DNA from: Syntrophomonas sp. UBA4922
GTDB lineage: Bacteria; Bacillota; Syntrophomonadia; Syntrophomonadales; Syntrophomonadaceae
DNA length: 19,645 bases
NCBI GenBank assembly: GCA_002398825.1
Contig: DHBS01000032.1
Coordinates: 53,194-72,838, forward strand
Reading direction: 5' to 3'
Shown piece by piece: positions 14,362 through 19,645 of this stretch (positions are counted from its first letter, which is position 1; each line of letters starts with the position of its first letter). The position numbers and the translations under genes were made by a program. A model generated the notes under the pieces. That model saw only the letters and a list, made by a program, of their open reading frames with translations. It had not been told where the DNA came from and searched no databases.

Positions 14362-15372
14362 ATGCCTGAGTCACGAACCGTATTCTTTATATGCCTGATG
14401 ATTCTGGCTTTAAGCCTCTCGGGATGCGGACAGCGGGAATTACAGACCTACAGCCGGGATTTTTTCGCCATGGACACCTACATAACCTGCAAGATAACCT
14501 CACAGGACCAGGCCCTGGCCGAGCGGGGACTGGGAGCGGTAGAGAAAGCATTTGTTGACATCGATAGTCTGACCAACCGATTTGATCAACAGTCGGAACT
14601 GCAATTGATAAACCAAAATGCTGGGATAGCCCCGGTCAAGGTGAGCCAGGACACTTTCACACTGGTAAAAACGGGTGTGGAGTGGTATCAGCGCACTGAC
14701 GGGGCCTTTAATATCTTGATAGGCAGCGTCATGGACTTGTGGGGATTCGGCACCGACCATCCCGCAGTGCCGGGGCAGGATGATGTTAAGCAGGCCTTGA
14801 GCAAAGCCGATTGCAGCAAAATCGTGCTGGATGAAGCTAAGTCTACAGTTTTTTTGCCTGAAAAAGGCATGATCCTGGATCTGGGTGGGATAGCCAAGGG
14901 CTACGCCACCGATAAGGCAGTGTCCACATTGCAGGAATTGAGCATAAAAAACGCCCTTATAAATGCCGGAGGCAATGTCTATGTGTTAGGAAACAAAGCT
15001 GACGGAACTCCCTGGAGGGTAGGGGTACAGGACCCCCGCAACCCCGAGGGCATCAAAGCAGTCCTGCAAGGCCGGGATCAGGCCCTGGTGTCCTCCGGTG
15101 ATTATCAGCGCTACTTTGAAGTGGATGGGGTCCGATATCATCATATCATCGATCCCCAGAGCGGTTTTCCCTCCCGGGCCAGCGCAGGCACCACGGTGGT
15201 AATGGAATCCGCCACCATTGCGGATGTGCTCTCCACCGCCCTTTTTATAAAAGGTCCGCAGAAGGGCCTGGAGATGGCGGCGGATATGCCCGGGGTGGGT
15301 GCAGTGATGATGATAAGTACAGATGGACAGATGGTAGGAAGGAATTTGGATCAGTACATAGTTCAACCGTAG
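14362..15372 (+). CDS. apbE: ApbE, FAD:protein FMN transferase (lipoprotein)
   Basis: A 336-aa lipoprotein (lipobox L-S-G-C, Cys22). It splits FAD and attaches FMN through a phosphoester bond to Thr/Ser in [ST]-G-A-[ST]-x-T motifs of exported proteins, using Mg2+. Family motifs are all present: M-D-T-Y (37-40), L-D-L-G-G-I-A-K-G-Y-A-T-D (about 172-184), N-A-G-G-N-V (about 201-206), S-S-G-D-Y-Q-R-Y-F, H-H-I-I-D-P-Q-S-G-F-P (about 260-270) and the metal-binding A-D-V-L-S-T-A-L-F near 288. Length is typical. ATG 14362 lies nine nt after GAGAGG. It is flanked by two likely substrates, the FMN-binding lipoprotein upstream and the giant protein downstream. A terminator and leader just upstream suggest separate control from the first genes of the cluster. 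Confidence 0.96.
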   Translation: MPESRTVFFICLMILALSLSGCGQRELQTYSRDFFAMDTYITCKITSQDQALAERGLGAVEKAFVDIDSLTNRFDQQSELQLINQNAGIAPVKVSQDTFTLVKTGVEWYQRTDGAFNILIGSVMDLWGFGTDHPAVPGQDDVKQALSKADCSKIVLDEAKSTVFLPEKGMILDLGGIAKGYATDKAVSTLQELSIKNALINAGGNVYVLGNKADGTPWRVGVQDPRNPEGIKAVLQGRDQALVSSGDYQRYFEVDGVRYHHIIDPQSGFPSRASAGTTVVMESATIADVLSTALFIKGPQKGLEMAADMPGVGAVMMISTDGQMVGRNLDQYIVQP

Positions 15373-15403
15373 CATGGCAGGATAGTTACCCATAATACAG
15401 GGA

Positions 15404-15430
15404 CAGGCCGGTGCGTTAGGCCTGAAGCCC
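15404..15430 (+). terminator. Weak stem-loop after ApbE
   Basis: CAGGCC (15404-15409) and GGCCTG (15419-15424) form a 6-bp GC-rich stem with a nine-base loop. The following AAGCCCTTTTA is a poor U-tract, so read-through into the giant gene is likely. Confidence 0.35.
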
Positions 15431-15486
15431 TTTTATGGATAAAAGATGTTTATGAGAGAGAATGAGTAAACAAGGGAGGGATCTAT

Positions 15487-18400
15487 TTGAGAGCGAGCAC
15501 TTTGATGAGACCGGGCAGGAAGACGGGCAGATGGTTCAGGCAAAGCATATCGCTGCTGTTGGCCTTGGCCTTGATGACCTGTTCGGTGATCATTCCGGGC
15601 GGCGGTTGGGCCCAGGCTGAGGATGAATTGAGCGGCAAGACCGAACAGCCGATCCTGCTGGTCAGCGGCGATGACATTATACCTAGTGGCATCTATACTG
15701 CGGCCAATGTCAAAAATGAGAAATCATATACCCTGGATGAGCTGCAGGGTATGACGGATCTGGTAGAGAGCAATTATTATTCCACTATCAATAATTCCGG
15801 TACCAAAAGAATTCATTTGGGCGATGGTATCACGGTAGAAGGATTATTGGAACAAAGTGGATTTTCTTTGTCAACGGATAGCGAAATCAGCATGATGGGA
15901 GATGACGAAGGGGTTAGTTTTAATGGCAGTAAGCCTCTTTTAGGAAGGTATTATTATCCTCATATCGGCACTGGATCTGAAAGTGACAGTGTAGTGGTTG
16001 ACGCTATACTAGCATGGGCAAATAGCAGGGAGGATCAAAGCGGGGGCTCACCCGTCCTTCCCCAGGATACAAACGATATTGAAGAAGAAGATCTGCTGAC
16101 ACTGATGGTTGGCCAGCAGAATATCAATGATGTAAATAACAGCCTGTACTGGACGGGAGTGAGAAACCTAATAGTAGGTGATGTTCTCACTAACACGCTA
16201 ATTACCATCGCTGGAGAAGAATTCACCAGAGGCGAAATCCTAATGATGGAGAGGGCGGATCGCAGCTATACCTATACCAAAAGTGGCGATATCACCGCGA
16301 CAGAATACGTCCGGGGAATACCCCTGGCAGTATTATTGGACGGATATGATAATGATTATGTGGTCAACTTCACAACCGCTGATAATTGGGATGTAGAGGC
16401 CTCCGGTATGACGGTAGGTGATTTGATCAGCGGCAACTATATGCTGGCTTATGAAAAGGGAGACAGTGAAAGCGGACCAAAAGACGGAATATATGACACC
16501 AAAAAGGACGATGCTTCCGTCTATGGATATTTCAGACTATATGGTGATGCTGTCAGCCCTGCAAAAATGATCACTTCGATCACTGTTAATTCGCCCGAGT
16601 ATGTGGACTACACCGACAGCTCTTACAAGCATATCAACAACGGCGGGCTTTCCGGAGACGCTCCGTACAATATCGATGCCATCACCGGGGCTACGCTGAC
16701 CGTGGAAGGCCCGGGTGTTGAAAGCACCACCCCCATTCGGATTTATGATTTGGAAGCCACCGCTAATGCCAACATTTATAGAGGCTTATACACTGACGTC
16801 AGAGAAGGCAACCCTGCTGAATTCAGCTATGAAGGGGTCAAAGTGTTGTCCATCATCGACGGGCTGGTAAACAGCAATGTGGAAATAGTCGATGAAGATG
16901 TGCAGATCATATTCAAAAACCGCTGGCGGCAGAACGTTGGCTACATAAGCTATGAGCAATTGGTGGACGCTGAAACCCCGGTGATACTGGCCTATGGGAC
17001 CGGCACCGCCGATGGGGCCACGGTGGCGCCCTTCGTCTACGACAATGATCTCGGTTCGGTAGCCGGACTGGACAATGAAGACGGCTGCGTGAAACTGGTC
17101 TATAATAAGAACGAGTTTCCATTTCTGTCACTGCATGATCAGTTCGTAAGCGTGGCCTATATTTACGTTGAACAGGGCGGAGAACCGCCCGGCTATAAAC
17201 ACAGTGAAGCCAGCGATGATGCCTATAAAAATGTGGCGAATACGGAGCAGCTTTTAACCTTCACCGGTACCGCATTGGGCCGTGAGGTCAACTACACCGT
17301 GGCCGAGCTGGAAGCCATGGTGGAGTATGGCCCGGACGATCTTCCTGTTGCAGGAGGTTTGGGCTATCGCGATGAATACGGACTGTCAAATACCACCTAC
17401 TGGTATGTGAACGAATATGAAGGCGTCAAATTGTGGGATTTTTTGACCCAGAAAATGGGCCTGAATGCGGGAACCTACGCCAACGATAACAATACCCTGG
17501 TGTCCTTCGCCGCCTGGGATAATTATCAGACCACGGCTCAGTTCTCCATGGCGCAACTGGCTGATCCCGACCGCTTTTATTTCTATGAGAAATCCCCCCT
17601 GGATATCGGCACTACCCGGCCTACCAAGGCACAATTGGCCACTCCTGAATACCAGCCCGACAATACCGTAGGGGAATGGGACACCGACAGCAACGGCTAT
17701 CCGGTCAAAAAAGGCTACCCGGTCATGCTGGCTTACGGCGTCAACGGCTATCCTTATGTCAGGGACAGCAGCCTGCCTGGTTATGCAGGCGGTTTGGGCA
17801 ATGACGGCGGGCCGATGCGGGTCATTTTCGGCAAAACCGACGGTATGAACCGCAGCAACCCTGAAGATCCAACGAATTACGCCTACTTCTACAACAACGG
17901 TTCCAATCAGCTGCAGCGCGCCCAGGAAATCTATGTGGGCGATGACAAGCGCTACAGCACCCATATGGAAAACCCGGAATACACCGCCATGGCGGACAGC
18001 ACCGCCTTGACCGTGGAAGTGGTGCAGGGAGGAACAACCACTACCAAGACCTACACTTTGGCCCAGTTGGAGAGCCTGCTCTACGGGGCCGGAATCTCCA
18101 AAGGTGATATGGAAAAGGAAGGCCGCCAGGAAAAAGCGTATTATGCCCATAAAGTATTTAATGAAGCCCTTCTCGAGGACTTGTTTGAAGGGGTCAACCT
18201 GTGGTATCTCCTGTCTGAGGATGTAGGTATGCAGGGCGTCTTAGGGAATGTATCCCTGTACTCGGGAAGCAGTGAAACCAGTGCTCTGGATCTGACCCTG
18301 ACTGACCTGCAGAGCGAAGGCTTCAACTCCCTGCGTAATACCGATGGCCTGGGGATGATGGTGGCCTTCGCCAAAAACGGCTATCCTCTGGTACTTGACA

Positions 18401-19645
18401 AGAATGCCGCCGGTTATGTTTCAACCGATACCGTTACCGGCAAGACCATCGAAAACAGCGACGGTCCCCTGATGTTCGTCAGCGCCCAGACCGAAGCCCA
18501 GAAAGATGCCGGTACCCCGGGGGCAGCCGTTACGAATCTGACCAAAATCGTAATCAATCTGGAAGCGGATATCTATGCACATACCGGCGATTATGCCGCC
18601 TATGGCGAAAATGAAGTGGCTTTCAGCGGCGCAGTCAAGGACGGAGCTGTCACCCTCAGCGTCAGTGACCTGGAAAAACTGCAGAAGTACATGGTGACTG
18701 GCAGCTATACCGTGGGCGGAGTCAGCCAGACCTATCGCGGCATCGACCTGAAACGTCTGCTCTTCAGCAGCAGTGTGGGGGCCAGCGCCCTGCTCGACCA
18801 AGTCACTGTAAGCAACGGTGATTCCGGGTCCAAGACGGTTACTGTAGCTGATATGAACGGGGCTGCCAAACCCATAATCCTGGCCTACGGCATCGGCAAA
18901 ACCGGGGCGGATCCGATCGGCAAGCCCCTGGTGCCGGATGAAAGCAGCCCGGGTTATGATGGGGAATACCTCAACAGCGGCGGGCCGTTGCGCTTGATCA
19001 TCGACGGGTCTGCAGAGGACGACTGCATCGAGAATGTAACCGCAATTGCGGTCACGGCCGCGACTCTCACGGGCTGGACCCACAGCGCCGGTGCTTTTGC
19101 GGCTTATAAGAACAAAACCCTGAGCGTCTCGGGTTCCAACAGCGCCCGGTCCCTACATATGACCGTAGAACAAATAGAAGCCCTGAGCAGCACCTATAAG
19201 ATATTCGATCAGTATAAGATGGGCAATTTCCTCTATTTTGAAGGTGTGGACCTCCTGAAACTGTTGAGGGATCATGTCGGTTTCAGCAATGACCTGCAGT
19301 CCTCCAATATCACGGTTTACTCCAAGGATGGCTATCACATCGACTTTTCCGCCACGGACCTGACCAATGGGGTAAACGGCAAGCCTATCATACTGGCTTA
19401 CGGCCAGGGTATATCTGCCGATGATGGACTGCCCCTGGTAGACGGCAATGACACCAATGATATCAGGGACGGCTTTGATTCCGATATCGGCAATGCCTTC
19501 GGTCCCCTGCGCCTGGTGGTTCACGACAATACCGGCTGGTGCAGCAAATGGGTGACCGCTATCGTGGTGGGGACCGGCAGCGTAGAACCTCCTCCGACTC
19601 ACGATTTTGTTCTGACCAATGGCAGTGAGGTCAGCAATTATGAGT
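15487..19645 (+). CDS. Giant secreted protein: tandem SUOX-like modules with an ApbE flavinylation motif, C-terminus outside the window
   Basis: The frame is open for 1386 codons and runs off the right edge. It begins at TTG 15487, six nt after GGGAGGG, with a signal peptide ending near A-Q-A. About seven modules of the Oxidored_molyb/SUOX-like type follow. Each is marked by a (L/F)-A-(Y/F) strand and, in most, a G-P-L/M-R strand; the L-A-Y sites lie near residues 320, 501, 748, 960 (V-A-F), 1132 and 1303. The first module has Y-S-T-I-N-N, R-Y-Y-Y-P and G-Q-Q-N-I-N-D-V-N, as in the neighbouring lipoproteins. Residues 397-405 read D-A-I-T-G-A-T-L-T, a full ApbE target motif with FMN expected on Thr405. 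Cysteines are few and no module has the Mo-ligand cysteine; no CxxCH haem site is seen. No membrane anchor is visible in this part; anchoring may lie beyond the edge. It is probably a surface flavoprotein, with its function unknown. Confidence 0.88.
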   Translation, partial: MRASTLMRPGRKTGRWFRQSISLLLALALMTCSVIIPGGGWAQAEDELSGKTEQPILLVSGDDIIPSGIYTAANVKNEKSYTLDELQGMTDLVESNYYSTINNSGTKRIHLGDGITVEGLLEQSGFSLSTDSEISMMGDDEGVSFNGSKPLLGRYYYPHIGTGSESDSVVVDAILAWANSREDQSGGSPVLPQDTNDIEEEDLLTLMVGQQNINDVNNSLYWTGVRNLIVGDVLTNTLITIAGEEFTRGEILMMERADRSYTYTKSGDITATEYVRGIPLAVLLDGYDNDYVVNFTTADNWDVEASGMTVGDLISGNYMLAYEKGDSESGPKDGIYDTKKDDASVYGYFRLYGDAVSPAKMITSITVNSPEYVDYTDSSYKHINNGGLSGDAPYNIDAITGATLTVEGPGVESTTPIRIYDLEATANANIYRGLYTDVREGNPAEFSYEGVKVLSIIDGLVNSNVEIVDEDVQIIFKNRWRQNVGYISYEQLVDAETPVILAYGTGTADGATVAPFVYDNDLGSVAGLDNEDGCVKLVYNKNEFPFLSLHDQFVSVAYIYVEQGGEPPGYKHSEASDDAYKNVANTEQLLTFTGTALGREVNYTVAELEAMVEYGPDDLPVAGGLGYRDEYGLSNTTYWYVNEYEGVKLWDFLTQKMGLNAGTYANDNNTLVSFAAWDNYQTTAQFSMAQLADPDRFYFYEKSPLDIGTTRPTKAQLATPEYQPDNTVGEWDTDSNGYPVKKGYPVMLAYGVNGYPYVRDSSLPGYAGGLGNDGGPMRVIFGKTDGMNRSNPEDPTNYAYFYNNGSNQLQRAQEIYVGDDKRYSTHMENPEYTAMADSTALTVEVVQGGTTTTKTYTLAQLESLLYGAGISKGDMEKEGRQEKAYYAHKVFNEALLEDLFEGVNLWYLLSEDVGMQGVLGNVSLYSGSSETSALDLTLTDLQSEGFNSLRNTDGLGMMVAFAKNGYPLVLDKNAAGYVSTDTVTGKTIENSDGPLMFVSAQTEAQKDAGTPGAAVTNLTKIVINLEADIYAHTGDYAAYGENEVAFSGAVKDGAVTLSVSDLEKLQKYMVTGSYTVGGVSQTYRGIDLKRLLFSSSVGASALLDQVTVSNGDSGSKTVTVADMNGAAKPIILAYGIGKTGADPIGKPLVPDESSPGYDGEYLNSGGPLRLIIDGSAEDDCIENVTAIAVTAATLTGWTHSAGAFAAYKNKTLSVSGSNSARSLHMTVEQIEALSSTYKIFDQYKMGNFLYFEGVDLLKLLRDHVGFSNDLQSSNITVYSKDGYHIDFSATDLTNGVNGKPIILAYGQGISADDGLPLVDGNDTNDIRDGFDSDIGNAFGPLRLVVHDNTGWCSKWVTAIVVGTGSVEPPPTHDFVLTNGSEVSNYE

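Noticed and set aside
17386..18150. 254-aa open frame on the minus strand (also 18421-19083 and 19153-19602)
   Set aside because: These lie wholly inside the giant plus-strand gene and are antisense shadows. They have no signal or domain, whereas the plus frame is continuous with the module pattern.
8955..19645. Reading the SUOX-like proteins as active molybdenum enzymes
   Set aside because: I cannot find the conserved cysteine that binds molybdenum in sulfite oxidase or YedY in any module, and no molybdopterin biosynthesis or Mo transport gene is in the window.

Overview
The window looks like chromosomal DNA from a spore-forming, anaerobic, Gram-positive-type bacterium, probably Clostridia in the broad sense (Syntrophomonas/Pelotomaculum-like lineages would fit). 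The grounds are a SleB-type cortex-lytic hydrolase, strong AGGAGG-type ribosome binding sites, frequent TTG starts (at 2501, 5415 and 15487), many lipobox lipoproteins with no visible outer-membrane genes, and moderate GC. The taxonomic guess is an inference and no marker gene is present. I see no tRNA, rRNA, CRISPR array, transposase or phage gene.

Left part (1-8612) holds mostly ordinary genes. It starts with a left-truncated AI-2E-family membrane permease (minus strand) with a possible structured leader RNA, followed by a SleB-like spore cortex hydrolase (minus strand, probably starting at a non-AUG ATT codon). Divergently from these run a complete P2A-type Ca2+ ATPase, a DUF4349 lipoprotein, a DUF2294/MpsC-family protein and a zinc-dependent NAD alcohol dehydrogenase. 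The last two are separated by two near-identical, about 97-nt structured repeats, each ending in a terminator-like hairpin. I do not recognise them as a known riboswitch. The DUF2294 gene has a good sigma-A-like promoter and a tandem 41/42-bp repeat in its long leader.

Right part (8955-19645, running off the end) is the most interesting region: a co-directional set of secreted or membrane-anchored redox-type proteins. In order these are a metallophosphoesterase lipoprotein fused to a molybdopterin-oxidoreductase-like (SUOX-fold) module and a chitobiase-C-like tail; a 655-aa lipoprotein made of several SUOX-like modules with the same tail; a lipoprotein fusing an FMN-binding (RnfG/NqrC-like) domain to a SUOX-like module; an 82-aa two-helix DUF4405-like protein with an H-x13-H pair; an ApbE lipoprotein (FAD:protein FMN transferase) behind a possible attenuator leader; and a giant secreted protein (more than 1386 aa, C-terminus outside the window) with about seven SUOX-like modules and one clear ApbE flavinylation motif (D397-A-I-T-G-A-T-L-T405).

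How they may work together: ApbE would covalently attach FMN to Thr405 of the giant protein and Thr162 of the FMN-binding lipoprotein, and the small DUF4405-like protein could carry electrons across the membrane through haem. The SUOX-like modules lack the usual Mo-binding cysteine, so they are more likely scaffolds or binding modules than molybdoenzymes. The parts are individually recognisable. Their combination looks like an extracytoplasmic flavin-based electron-transfer or surface-assembly system that I cannot match to a described one. Its function is inference.
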